Of a stretch of 64,000 bases of DNA, positions 55,656 through 64,000 are shown piece after piece. The stretch is from positions 2,476,001-2,540,000 of the forward strand of contig NZ_CP129118.1 of the NCBI RefSeq assembly GCF_033304615.1, given 5' to 3'. Numbering within the stretch: position 1 is the first letter of the stretch; each line of letters begins with the position of its first letter. Origin of the DNA: Sporosarcina oncorhynchi (GTDB lineage: Bacteria > Bacillota > Bacilli > Bacillales_A > Planococcaceae). The translations under genes and the position numbers were made by a program. The notes below the pieces were generated by a model. That model searched no databases. It saw nothing but the letters and a program-made list of their open reading frames with translations, and was not told the origin of the DNA.

Positions 55656-58600
55656 TCAGTTCACTACCAACTCATCAGCCAACACGTATATTGCATCACG
55701 TAAGCTATTGCGATATTTGATTTTTGATAGCGCCTGTACATTGACATCATGTGCCATTGTTTGATAATCACTGCTTGCCTGGGCGATGATATCTCGAATC
55801 TGCCCCGTGTCATCCAAGTCCTGTAAACCAAAACGGTGCCTGCTAAAGAGTTCACGCATCTGAACGCTTGTGATGATATCTGTAATGCCCCATTTCACCC
55901 GGAAATCCAGAATGATCCTGTCAAGATTCACGTTATTTGCCGCCTGAATGATCTGTTCACTATCAGATAGTTTAACGGGGTATTTGAAGTTTGACCCTTC
56001 GGTTGGGAAATCTCCATTGATGATTGCAATAGCAGCGTTCTTAATCTTCGTTGCATACTGTTGATCATCCAACCCATTTGCAAATTGATTGATTTTCTCT
56101 TGTGTTTCTTGGGCCTTTGCTGTTTCACCATAATGGACTTGATTCAATAATTGTTCGACTAATTCTGTTAAATAGTCGTAGTCAATTTTAACATCTTTGA
56201 CATGCGTCATTCTTAATTCAATCTGGTACAGTGGAATTTTCTTTTCCTTTGAAATATGTTGTTTCAATTCGTTTGCTAATACAGTTGTCAACATCACTTC
56301 TTGGTCTGAAGTCATTCCAAGATTTTCAACCAACTTATCGGGATTGTCATAGTCGAAACCTACTGCATTCCCATCAACTTCTTCCGGGGTATACTGCTTT
56401 AACTTTGCCATGCCAACATTATATTCTCGCATTAAATCGAGCATATACTCTTTTTGCTTTTCAGACGGTGGCAGCTGTTGGAATTCACTAGTTAGACTTC
56501 CCAGCTTTCCAACTACGTTCTTTACTTCATGGAATACTTCTTCGAACGGTTTCGCAATAATCCCGTCTTTTTGGTTGGATTCACGTTGTTCATCATCCGA
56601 TAGAATGGCAGAGTCTTTATTTGCGTAGATTGCTAAAGCTTTATTCATCAACTTTTCGTTTTGTGCCGGCCAACGATAATTCACAATGTTTCCCAAAGGT
56701 TTTGTTTGTATATCTGCGATACGATTTGTTCTTGAGTACGCTTGGATTAGCCCTGCACCTTTTAACGTTCGATCTACATATAACGTATTGAGTTCCGGCG
56801 CGTCGAAACCAGTCAAAAGTTGGTCTACGACGATGACAAGATCCAAATACTTCCTATCTGTTGCGGATCTGTTTAATCGGCTTGTCACGTCTTGTGTGTA
56901 GCCCGACACGTCATTCATACCCCACTCAGTCCCGAATTCTGTATTGTAGGCCATAATCGCATCATAAAGGCCTCGATTCGACTCTAACATGCTGTCGTTA
57001 TTCGATGAATTCAGACTAAATGTGACAGCAACTTTTAGCGTTTCTTTACCGTTCAATCTATTTTCCGCATTTACACGTTGGAATTCATTAAAGTACATCA
57101 TTGCCATCGGCGTGCTCGCTTTTCCACCGCCGACATGTGTGGTGAATAAAGCATTGTATTTACCTTCATTTGAGCGGTTTCGCCAATTTTTGAAAATGTC
57201 TTCTACTACCAATTTGACATGGTCTGGGTTTTCATCATAGAAACTCGGTTCGACTGCATCATCCATATCTTCTTGTGAGAGATTATTAATCTTCTCTTGA
57301 ATTCGTTCTTCCGACCATTTCGGATAGCGTTCACGATAGAAATTTGGCAGGTAGTTGGTCTTCATCTGCTCTTCGTCAATCGTTGTTTGAAAATCCACTT
57401 TGAATCCAAGAACGTTTCGATCCGCAATTGCTTCACGAATCGTATAGGCGTGTAAAAGTGGACCGAAAACATTTTCGGTTTTCAAGCCAGTCGTTGTTTC
57501 ATCAAACATTGGGGTTCCAGTATATCCGACCCATGCTGAAGTCTTAAAGGCTTTTTGAATGGTTGCAAAACTTTCTCCACCCGTTGAACGATGCGCTTCA
57601 TCTACTATAAAGACGATATTTTTATCGGGGGCTTTGAAAGTTTTTCGCTTCACTAACGTATCTAGCTTTTGCACGGATGTAACGATAATGCCTGTATCTT
57701 TACTCTTCAACTTCCGACTCAAATCATTCGTATTGTCGGTGTTTTGAACACTTCCGACAAAGTCATCACTTGCGTCAGGATCGTAAGCTCTATAGTTTTC
57801 ATTTGTTTGTTTCGTAAGGGCAATTCGATCAACGACAAAAACCACTTTATCCACTTTGGGCATTCGACTAGCTAACCATGCAGTCTTGAAACTTGTAATT
57901 GTTTTTCCCGAACCAGTCGTGTGCCAAATATACCCTACCTTATTCGTTCCAAGTTCAAAATCGACCCGTTTCAAATTCTCAATCACATTTTGCGTTGCGT
58001 ACACTTGATAAGGGCGCATCACTTTAAGCATTTGCTTATTTTTTGTACCATCTAAAATCATATAATTTGTTGCCATTTGATGCGCCATAGGAATGGATAG
58101 CATAGAATCGGCAAACTCTTTCCAATTACGCACAATTGTATTATCACTTTTCCGTTGCCAATTGAACGCAAAGTCTTTATTGAACTTATCCGCCGTCGTA
58201 TTCGCCATGTATTTCACATTGTTTGGCGTGATGGCAACTAAAATTTGCAAAGTAGAGAAAATATCTCGATATTGGTTTTCATCCGCATATTGCTGCATCT
58301 GCTTCAAGGCCTCATCCACATTACGCGTATCACGCTTTTCTTCAATTTGAATAATCGGTAATCCGTTTATGAGAAGCGTCGTGTCAAAAAAGCGTTCTTG
58401 CTTTCCAGTGATGACAGCCGGTCGTTGAATTTGATTTACTACTTGATAGACTGTATTCCCAGCACCCACTTGTTTTTGATCAAAAACCGTCAAAAATACA
58501 TGGCGACCATCATCTAAATCAATTTCAATCTGTGATACACCGTTTAGTCCGTATAAGAACTGTCCCGCCTCATAGGGGGTTTGAATATTTGAGATTATTT

Positions 58601-58856
58601 TTTTCACTTGATTGAATTCTGTTGTACTTAGTGGATGGTCAAGCGTGTTTTGGTTGAGTTGTTCCAAAATCGCTTTGAAGTTGCCCCAAAGTTGGTCAGT
58701 CGTTTTAATATTTGGTTCATATTTCCAAAGCTTCGTTTTCATAACGTAATCCACAGGTCTTTCCGCCGCGATAATACCTTCAAGGTGCTCCGGTTTCGTA
58801 ATCGTTCCACTTGTGATGTATTGAATGAGTTCTGTTTCGAATTGAGTTTCATTCAC
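55656..58856 (-). CDS. hsdR: Type I restriction endonuclease subunit HsdR
   Basis: HsdR is the translocase and nuclease that cuts unmodified DNA. The 1066-residue protein has an N-terminal PD-(D/E)XK nuclease with LPIIQIEEKR. The SF2 motor has Walker A TTGSGKT near residue 310, the DEAHR box and the VVDQLLTGFDAP segment. A helical HsdM-binding tail follows. The start is GTG behind AAGGGGGC and overlaps the upstream half-size hsdS by 8 bases. Confidence 0.96.
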   Translation of the reverse strand: MNETQFETELIQYITSGTITKPEHLEGIIAAERPVDYVMKTKLWKYEPNIKTTDQLWGNFKAILEQLNQNTLDHPLSTTEFNQVKKIISNIQTPYEAGQFLYGLNGVSQIEIDLDDGRHVFLTVFDQKQVGAGNTVYQVVNQIQRPAVITGKQERFFDTTLLINGLPIIQIEEKRDTRNVDEALKQMQQYADENQYRDIFSTLQILVAITPNNVKYMANTTADKFNKDFAFNWQRKSDNTIVRNWKEFADSMLSIPMAHQMATNYMILDGTKNKQMLKVMRPYQVYATQNVIENLKRVDFELGTNKVGYIWHTTGSGKTITSFKTAWLASRMPKVDKVVFVVDRIALTKQTNENYRAYDPDASDDFVGSVQNTDNTNDLSRKLKSKDTGIIVTSVQKLDTLVKRKTFKAPDKNIVFIVDEAHRSTGGESFATIQKAFKTSAWVGYTGTPMFDETTTGLKTENVFGPLLHAYTIREAIADRNVLGFKVDFQTTIDEEQMKTNYLPNFYRERYPKWSEERIQEKINNLSQEDMDDAVEPSFYDENPDHVKLVVEDIFKNWRNRSNEGKYNALFTTHVGGGKASTPMAMMYFNEFQRVNAENRLNGKETLKVAVTFSLNSSNNDSMLESNRGLYDAIMAYNTEFGTEWGMNDVSGYTQDVTSRLNRSATDRKYLDLVIVVDQLLTGFDAPELNTLYVDRTLKGAGLIQAYSRTNRIADIQTKPLGNIVNYRWPAQNEKLMNKALAIYANKDSAILSDDEQRESNQKDGIIAKPFEEVFHEVKNVVGKLGSLTSEFQQLPPSEKQKEYMLDLMREYNVGMAKLKQYTPEEVDGNAVGFDYDNPDKLVENLGMTSDQEVMLTTVLANELKQHISKEKKIPLYQIELRMTHVKDVKIDYDYLTELVEQLLNQVHYGETAKAQETQEKINQFANGLDDQQYATKIKNAAIAIINGDFPTEGSNFKYPVKLSDSEQIIQAANNVNLDRIILDFRVKWGITDIITSVQMRELFSRHRFGLQDLDDTGQIRDIIAQASSDYQTMAHDVNVQALSKIKYRNSLRDAIYVLADELVVN

Positions 58857-59427
58857 TTTTGCTTGCCCCCTTCAATTTTTCTAAAAGAATGATTTTCTCG
58901 TTATTTGCTGCCCGATTTCGTAATGCCTGAAGTCGCAATTGATTAAAGTATATTTCACCGATAATTTGTTGGTTCCCGATTTGCGGTAATTTAGGTATCT
59001 CAAGCTCTTTCACTTGTCTGAGTGTATATTTCAAAACTTGCGAACCTTGCAGCCCCATCAGAAATTGCTTTCGAATTGACTTATCTTCATTAAGTAGATA
59101 AACCAAATATTTAGAATCAATATTTTCAGCAGGGATTAACTTAACGTAGTTTTGCGTGTAGAGATAACCCTCATGCCCTTTTCTCACAATCGTAGAATTT
59201 CCAGATATTAGACTAAATATTATATCTCCTGCATCCAGCGTATTTACTCTATCTTGCGTTCTAACTTGCTTGCTATCACTGTTAGATGAAACAATATCAA
59301 CCAAATCGTCATCTATATTAGAATGACCATAATAGGTATAGAGTGGAGCTTCCACGTCAAACACTTCAGTAATTCTAAATTGAGGCGAACCGCTTACAAA
59401 TTCAACTACATCACTCAACTTTCTCAT
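58849..59427 (-). CDS. Half-size HsdS-like specificity protein with one recognition domain
   Basis: The 192-residue protein has one recognition domain (SDVVEFVSGSPQFRI, LDAGDIIFSLISGNST) and one C-terminal helix (NQQIIGEIYFNQLRLQALRN), about half the length of the normal HsdS. It resembles the family of single-domain type I S proteins that may work as dimers. It shares little with the other recognition domains here. It is the first gene of the operon and is translationally coupled to hsdR. Its partner methylase is not known. Confidence 0.87.
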   Translation of the reverse strand: MRKLSDVVEFVSGSPQFRITEVFDVEAPLYTYYGHSNIDDDLVDIVSSNSDSKQVRTQDRVNTLDAGDIIFSLISGNSTIVRKGHEGYLYTQNYVKLIPAENIDSKYLVYLLNEDKSIRKQFLMGLQGSQVLKYTLRQVKELEIPKLPQIGNQQIIGEIYFNQLRLQALRNRAANNEKIILLEKLKGASKSE

Positions 59428-59504
59428 ACGAAATCGTGCCTTTCTAAAATTAAATTTTATTCATTAGTGTAATCATAACAGGAATATTTTTTATTACAAT
59501 AGCT

Positions 59505-59534
59505 ATATATGTAATTTTAATAAATTACATATAT
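59505..59534. promoter_or_regulatory. Perfect 30-bp palindrome upstream of the restriction operon
   Basis: Arms atatatgtaattt and aaattacatatat are exact inverse copies around a four-base taat loop, about 80 bases upstream of the first hsd gene. Its size and AT content suit a dimeric regulator site or a promoter element. Confidence 0.6.
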
Positions 59535-59550
59535 GCACAAATGAGCAGAA

Positions 59551-59592
59551 CTAAAAAATCCGTCAAACGCGCAACCTACACGCATTTGACGA
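59551..59592 (-). terminator. Terminator of rlmD
   Basis: The stem cgtcaaacgcg/cgcatttgacg (one mismatch) is followed on the minus strand by gattttttag. It separates rlmD from the restriction operon. Confidence 0.8.
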
Positions 59593-59731
59593 ATACCAAA
59601 AATCTAAATTATATTTGGTCAACCGCAACTAATGATAAACTTCCTCACCACACCTATCTGTCTGCTTAAAATAAAGGGGAGGGAGGGCTGGATTTGTTTT
59701 AAATGGCGGGACTTTATTGTGTTGGTTACAA

Positions 59732-61093
59732 TCAAATTTCCAACCACGCGACCGATTCCACATGACTACTCTGCGGAAACATATCTACAGGTTGTATTTC
59801 CTGCGTCTTGTATCCGCCATCTTCCAATATACGCAAATCGCGTGCTAGCGTTCCCGGGTTGCAGGAGACATAGACGACTCGTTTCGGCTTATAGGTCAAA
59901 ATTGTTTGCAACAGCTTCTCGTCACAGCCTTTACGTGGTGGGTCAACGACTAATACATCAAACCGCTTCCCTTGTTCATACCACTTTGGAATAACATCTT
60001 CAGCAGCACCTGCTTCAAAATGGGCATTGTCCAAGCCGTTCAATTCCGCATTACGTTTGGCATCCTCGATTGCTTGAGGAACGATTTCAACCCCATATAC
60101 TTCCTTCGCTTGTTTCGCAAGAAATAGAGAGATTGTACCGATACCGCAGTAGGCGTCGATGACCATTTCCCCACCAGACAGCTGTGCATAATCAAGCGCC
60201 TGCTTGTAAAGGACTTCTGTCTGTTCCGGGTTCACCTGATAAAATGATCTGGCAGAGATTTCAAAGTCGATATCTCCGATAGAATCGATGATGAATGATT
60301 TCCCGTACAAACAGGATGTTTCATTCCCGAAGATGACATTCGTCTTTTCGCTGTTGACGTTATGCATAATTGAAGTCACTTCAGGAACCACGCGTTTGAT
60401 CATTTCAACGACGGCTTCACGTTCGGGAAACTTTCTCTTTGACGTCACCAAGACGACCATGATCTCGCCTGTCGCTTTTCCTTTACGGACAATCAGATGT
60501 CTTAGCAACCCTTTATGCGTACGTTCGTTGTACGCATCCACCCCTAAGATCAACATCTCCCGCTTTAAAGTAGCCATTAGCAGATCTGCTTCTTCACTTT
60601 GGATGATGCACACATCTGTATCGACAATATGATGCGTACGGGATTTATAAAAACCGGATACAATTCGTCCGTTTTGCTCGCCAAAAGGGATTTGAGATTT
60701 ATTGCGATAGCGCCACGGGTTGTCCATCCCTTTCACTGGATGTACCGGTACGTTTGGTAATTTTGCAATCCGATCGATGACGTCACGTACTTGCTTCTGT
60801 TTTTGGATCATTTGGCCTTCATACGACAGATGCTGCATTTGGCACCCGCCGCAATCCCAAAATACGGGGCAAGGTGGCTCAACACGCTGAGGGCTTGGTT
60901 CAATCACTTCCAGAAGCTTTGCGAATCCGTAATTCTTCAGCGTCTTCCCAACCTGGACCTCTACTTGCTCACCAGGCAATGCCCCCGGGATGAATAATGG
61001 GTAGCCCTCCACTTTTGCAACGCCCGACCCATCATGCGTCAAATCCTCCACATAGACGTTCAGGCGATCATGTTGTTGTACAATAAAAGACAT
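59732..61093 (-). CDS. rlmD: 23S rRNA (uracil-5-)-methyltransferase, RlmD/RlmCD type
   Basis: The enzyme methylates uridines of 23S rRNA using AdoMet. The 453-residue protein has an N-terminal TRAM domain (1-60), an iron-sulfur cluster with cysteines in PPCPVFWDCGGCQMQH, and a C-terminal methyltransferase with DAYCGIGTISLF, VVDPPRKGCD and SCNPGTLARD, where the catalytic Cys lies. ATG follows GGAGGAAG; a 40-codon upstream extension was rejected because it has no ribosome site. Confidence 0.94.
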   Translation of the reverse strand: MSFIVQQHDRLNVYVEDLTHDGSGVAKVEGYPLFIPGALPGEQVEVQVGKTLKNYGFAKLLEVIEPSPQRVEPPCPVFWDCGGCQMQHLSYEGQMIQKQKQVRDVIDRIAKLPNVPVHPVKGMDNPWRYRNKSQIPFGEQNGRIVSGFYKSRTHHIVDTDVCIIQSEEADLLMATLKREMLILGVDAYNERTHKGLLRHLIVRKGKATGEIMVVLVTSKRKFPEREAVVEMIKRVVPEVTSIMHNVNSEKTNVIFGNETSCLYGKSFIIDSIGDIDFEISARSFYQVNPEQTEVLYKQALDYAQLSGGEMVIDAYCGIGTISLFLAKQAKEVYGVEIVPQAIEDAKRNAELNGLDNAHFEAGAAEDVIPKWYEQGKRFDVLVVDPPRKGCDEKLLQTILTYKPKRVVYVSCNPGTLARDLRILEDGGYKTQEIQPVDMFPQSSHVESVAWLEI

Positions 61094-61151
61094 GTTTTTC
61101 TTCCTCCAAATTTCATATGTATACAGTTTAGCATGTTTTTCTCTATCAAGA

Positions 61152-61183
61152 CGAAAAAACAGACGTCGAGTTGACGTCTGTTC
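61152..61183 (-). terminator. Terminator of the cyd operon
   Basis: The stem aacagacgtc/gacgtctgtt is followed by six T on the minus strand, directly after cydS. Confidence 0.88.
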
Positions 61184-61187
61184 TTCT

Positions 61188-61295
61188 CTATTCTTCCTTA
61201 TCCACCGAACCATCCATCGGCGCTACGAAAAATGCGAGTGCAATTGCCCCGATTAGGACAATAAACGGTGCATAGAAAATGATAAAATCAGTCAT
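61188..61295 (-). CDS. cydS: Cytochrome bd oxidase small subunit CydS
   Basis: The 35-residue single-pass membrane protein starts MTDFIIFYAPFIVLIGAIAL and ends GSVDKEE. The IIFYAP start and position right after cydB match CydS of Geobacillus, the small subunit that packs against CydA helices. ATG follows AGGAGGAAACAAA. It completes the cydA-cydB-cydS operon. Confidence 0.85.
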   Translation of the reverse strand: MTDFIIFYAPFIVLIGAIALAFFVAPMDGSVDKEE

Positions 61296-61309
61296 TTTGT
61301 TTCCTCCTC

Positions 61310-62335
61310 TTATGCATGATGATTTCCTTTTCCGCGCACATACTTTTTATCGAACAAGAACAACCTCATGATCAACACAAGCGACGGGATCAGTAGACAG
61401 AGCCCCAAAACGAACGCAACGATTAGCGAAATTGCCATCGCCGGATTTGTAAAACTGTCGTATATCGTCAAATACGGATACAACAAATAAGGATAATGCG
61501 ATGCCCCATAACCGAAGAATGCAAATGCGAATTGACCGGCAAGCAAACCGAATGCCCATCCGTATTGTATTTTCTTCATCAACAGATAAACCGTTCCGAT
61601 GAACATGATGAATGATATGAGGAACATCGGCCAGAATGTCTGGATATTCGCATAGTGCTCAGGATTATGTTTGCGCAATTCGAATATAATCCCGCCAGCT
61701 GTAATTATCGTTGGCAGCGCCCAGATCAGCGCATATTTCCGCAATAGATTTGTAGCTTCAACGTCATTGGCCTTATTTGCATACCAAGTTAAGAAAACCG
61801 CGGATATATAAAGTGTTGCCGCGATGCTCAATACAACAATTGCCCACGTCAATGGACTTGTGAACAACTTCCAATAATCTAGGACGGGATTGCCATTCAC
61901 CATATCAATGAAGCCGCCCTCAGAAATTGTCAATACAATGGATAACGAGGCAGGTATTAATAAACCTGCAAGTCCATACATGAATGAATATCCTTTATGA
62001 CCTCTAGCGCCATACGTCTCAAACGCATAATACGATCCACGGATTGCTAGCAGGACGACACCGATACTGACAGGGACAAGTAACGTCGTCCCATAATAGA
62101 AAGCGGTCTTCGGGAAGAAGCCGATAATGCCTACAAAGAAGAACACGAGGAATACATTCGTCACTTCCCATACGGGTGATAAATACCGTTGGATGACTTT
62201 CGTCAAAATACGCTGTTTCCCGGTTAACAGACTATAAGCGTTGAAAAAACCGGCCCCGAAGTCTATGGCACCAACGACAATATAACCAAAGAGGAACGTC
62301 CAAAGAACTGAGATTCCTAAGATTTCCAAGTTCAA
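61310..62335 (-). CDS. cydB: Cytochrome bd ubiquinol oxidase subunit II
   Basis: CydB is the structural subunit of the oxygen-reducing bd oxidase. The 341-residue protein has eight or nine membrane segments and the family start of WTFLFGYIVVGAIDFGAG. The start is TTG and overlaps the cydA stop (TTGA), so translation is coupled. No cydCD exporter genes lie inside the window. Confidence 0.94.
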   Translation of the reverse strand: MNLEILGISVLWTFLFGYIVVGAIDFGAGFFNAYSLLTGKQRILTKVIQRYLSPVWEVTNVFLVFFFVGIIGFFPKTAFYYGTTLLVPVSIGVVLLAIRGSYYAFETYGARGHKGYSFMYGLAGLLIPASLSIVLTISEGGFIDMVNGNPVLDYWKLFTSPLTWAIVVLSIAATLYISAVFLTWYANKANDVEATNLLRKYALIWALPTIITAGGIIFELRKHNPEHYANIQTFWPMFLISFIMFIGTVYLLMKKIQYGWAFGLLAGQFAFAFFGYGASHYPYLLYPYLTIYDSFTNPAMAISLIVAFVLGLCLLIPSLVLIMRLFLFDKKYVRGKGNHHA

Positions 62336-63678
62336 AGTACATCACCGCCTTTTTCCGAATGTCGATCTTCAAGCTCGCGCTCAACCGGATTTTTACGGAA
62401 CATCCGTCTAAGAACAACGATACTCCCAACGCCGAGTACTAGATACAGCGAAGCAAATAGCACGAGCATCAAATCGACCTGGCCGCTCGTTGTTGCCGCA
62501 TCTTCAACCCGCATAATATTACGTAATATCCATGGTTGACGCCCTACTTCTGCAAACCACCAGCCCATCTCGATAGCTAGTAGTGATAACGGACCGCCAA
62601 GTACGATCAGCCAGCGGAACCATTTTTTCGTAACCATCTTCCATCGTCGTTTTGTTCCAATCCAGTACACTGCTGATAGCAAAGTCATCCACATACCGAT
62701 AAACACCATAATATTAAACAAATAGTGGATATATAAAGGAGGCACATCCTCCTCAGCGAACTGGTCAAGTCCAACCACTTCCGCAGTCGGATTGTTATGC
62801 GCAAGAATCGATAAGCCGAACGGAACTTTAATAGCATACTTTACTTCTCCGTCCTTCAAGACACCTAACAAATAGAGGGGTGCATTTTCCTGTGTTTCGA
62901 AATGCCATTCAGCCGCAGCTAATTTTTCCGGCTGATATTCCGCCAAATATTTCCCTGAAAAGTCTCCAATAATTGCACTACCAATTGCAAAAATCAAACC
63001 AACCTTCATCGTTAAATGAAGAGCTTTCTTATGGTATACATGATCGGAGCCTTTCAACATCCTAAATGCCGCGATAGCAGCAAGCACGAATGCTGATGTC
63101 ATATAAGCGGTAATAACGACGTGCGCGACTTTCGTCGGCATTGCTGGATTGAACATCGCAAGTATCGGATTGATATTCACAAGTTCACCGTTTAGGATGT
63201 CAAACCCGCGCGGTGCGTTCATAAATGCGTTAACAATTGTGATGAACACCGCTGAAAATGATGCGCCGACTGCGACAGGAACAAGCAATAGCAAATGCTT
63301 CTTCTGATTCTCAAAGCGATCCCATGTGTACAAGTAAATGCCAAGGAAGATCGCTTCAAAGAAGAATGCAAATGTCTCCATAAATAACGGAAGTGCGATG
63401 ACATTCCCCGCAAACTCCATAAAATTCGGCCATAACAGCGATAACTGCAACCCGATGGCCGTTCCTGTAACAACTCCGACCGCGACCGTGATAACAAAGC
63501 CCCTTGCCCATCTTCTCGCTAACAAAATATAGTGTTCGTCATTTTTCTTAATTCCGACCCATTGCGCAATCATAATCATAAGCGGGACTCCGACACCAAT
63601 GGTCGCATATAAAATATGAAAAGAAAGCGTTGTTTCTGTCAGGATACGTGAAAAGAATACAGCTTCTTCATTACCCAT
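62332..63678 (-). CDS. cydA: Cytochrome bd ubiquinol oxidase subunit I
   Basis: CydA binds hemes b558, b595 and d and oxidises quinol. The 448-residue protein has nine membrane segments and the early FHILYATIGVGVPLMI helix with a heme His. The conserved GRQPW segment (EVGRQPWIL) lies near residue 385. The quinol loop is short, as in Bacillales. ATG follows AAGGAGG. First main gene of the cyd operon. Confidence 0.95.
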   Translation of the reverse strand: MGNEEAVFFSRILTETTLSFHILYATIGVGVPLMIMIAQWVGIKKNDEHYILLARRWARGFVITVAVGVVTGTAIGLQLSLLWPNFMEFAGNVIALPLFMETFAFFFEAIFLGIYLYTWDRFENQKKHLLLLVPVAVGASFSAVFITIVNAFMNAPRGFDILNGELVNINPILAMFNPAMPTKVAHVVITAYMTSAFVLAAIAAFRMLKGSDHVYHKKALHLTMKVGLIFAIGSAIIGDFSGKYLAEYQPEKLAAAEWHFETQENAPLYLLGVLKDGEVKYAIKVPFGLSILAHNNPTAEVVGLDQFAEEDVPPLYIHYLFNIMVFIGMWMTLLSAVYWIGTKRRWKMVTKKWFRWLIVLGGPLSLLAIEMGWWFAEVGRQPWILRNIMRVEDAATTSGQVDLMLVLFASLYLVLGVGSIVVLRRMFRKNPVERELEDRHSEKGGDVL

Positions 63679-63696
63679 CCTAATTCCTCCTTAACT

Positions 63697-63786
63697 TCAG
63701 AAAATTTTCCCTACAATCGATAACAACATAATTCCCGCAACAATAAAAGCCAGCACCATTAAACGCTTCTCCTGTTTTTTATACAT
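63697..63786 (-). CDS. Very small membrane protein upstream of cydA, 29 residues
   Basis: The frame MYKKQEKRLMVLAFIVAGIM ends LLSIVGKIF and forms one basic head plus one hydrophobic segment. It stops 18 bases before cydA and shares its strand, so it is likely the first gene of the operon. GGAGG lies 13 bases upstream, a long spacing. I do not recognise the family. Confidence 0.5.
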   Translation of the reverse strand: MYKKQEKRLMVLAFIVAGIMLLSIVGKIF

Positions 63787-63914
63787 GAGGAAATTCACCC
63801 CTCCAGTAATTTGAATTCATTCTTTTAATACATTCCCTATTTGTTCTAATTGTAACAACCAAGCATGAAGGTTTTATGAAGTGTTTGTGAGGGTTATAAG
63901 ACAAGTGTCAAGAC

Positions 63915-63943
63915 TTGAGAGTAATTTGAACATTGTGTATAAT
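63915..63943 (+). promoter_or_regulatory. SigA promoter for the gene at the right edge
   Basis: TTGAGA at 63915-63920, exactly 17 bases, then TATAAT at 63938-63943. It lies 28 bases upstream of an ATG with GAGGTG before it. Confidence 0.72.
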
Positions 63944-63970
63944 GAGTGAATCATATTGAGGTGAATAGCT

Positions 63971-64000
63971 ATGGAAGTTAAAAGAAAAGTGTTGGCATAT
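63971..64000 (+). CDS. Start of an unidentified gene, cut by the window edge
   Basis: Only ten codons are visible (MEVKRKVLAY). ATG follows GAGGTGAATAGCT and a good promoter. No family can be assigned. Confidence 0.6.
   Translation, partial: MEVKRKVLAY

Noticed and set aside
49890-59731. Integrative element with att sites
   Set aside because: A recombinase gene is present, but I found no direct repeat at the two island edges and no tRNA gene or mobility genes. The recombinase is better explained by hsdS shuffling.
63787-63910. Rex-type operator upstream of the cyd operon
   Set aside because: Partial ttgtga-like motifs exist but without the matching inverse half at the correct spacing.

Overview
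The window reads as chromosomal DNA of a low-GC, Gram-positive, endospore-former-type bacterium of the Bacillales. I infer Planococcaceae, close to Sporosarcina. Reasons: a bacillopeptidase F ortholog, YkoFEDC and ThiT thiamine systems under TPP riboswitches, an RsbR-type STAS protein, an FbpA-type small protein, a lysine riboswitch on dapA, an isoleucine T-box, a solitary bacterial NO synthase, the CydS small subunit, strong GGAGG ribosome sites and frequent TTG/GTG starts. No rRNA, tRNA or CRISPR array was seen.

Layout. 1-0.2 kb: end of a dispersed repeat. 0.2-9.7 kb: motAB stator genes with a SigD-like promoter, M29 aminopeptidase, carbonic anhydrase, GNAT enzyme, oligoendopeptidase F, membrane proteins, riboswitch-controlled thiT, and map. 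9.7-18.6 kb: DEAD-box helicase, amidase with an FbpA-type gene, an ATP-grasp ligase (possible D-Asp/D-Glu ligase), a pseudouridine synthase, GDPD, an RsbR-like protein, a LysM-3D wall protein and several very small genes. 19.1-23.6 kb: bpr, a 1497-residue secreted subtilase. 23.7-26.6 kb: dipeptidase, DUF819 permease and a Xre-cupin regulator. 26.7-30.2 kb: ykoFEDC with its TPP riboswitch. 30.7-31.2 kb: two more copies of the repeat. 31.3-35.3 kb: Nudix, SEC-C protein, cupin, and lysine riboswitch with dapA. 35.4-37.6 kb: arsRBC. 37.8-41.2 kb: Ca/Na exchanger and MMPL exporter. 41.8-44.3 kb: Ile T-box, YitT-family gene and a brnQ broken by two frameshifts. 44.5-46.5 kb: nos and an FG-GAP protein.

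The two most unusual parts lie between 46.8 and 59.5 kb. The first is a four-gene unit: a PadR regulator, a HAAS-DUF4097 fusion, a HAAS membrane protein and a membrane-anchored DUF4097 protein. It looks like a compact envelope-sensing circuit whose function I cannot name. The second is a type I restriction-modification island read leftwards: half-size hsdS, hsdR, full hsdS, fic, hsdM, then a promoterless hsdS recognition-domain cassette that abuts a convergent tyrosine recombinase gene. Three recognition domains share the same short boundary repeats, which suggests specificity switching, but all the repeats are in direct rather than inverted orientation. The window closes with rlmD and the cydA-cydB-cydS oxidase operon.

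Gene starts were chosen from visible ribosome sites and family N-termini. Functions rest on recognised motifs and family resemblance, not on database searches.
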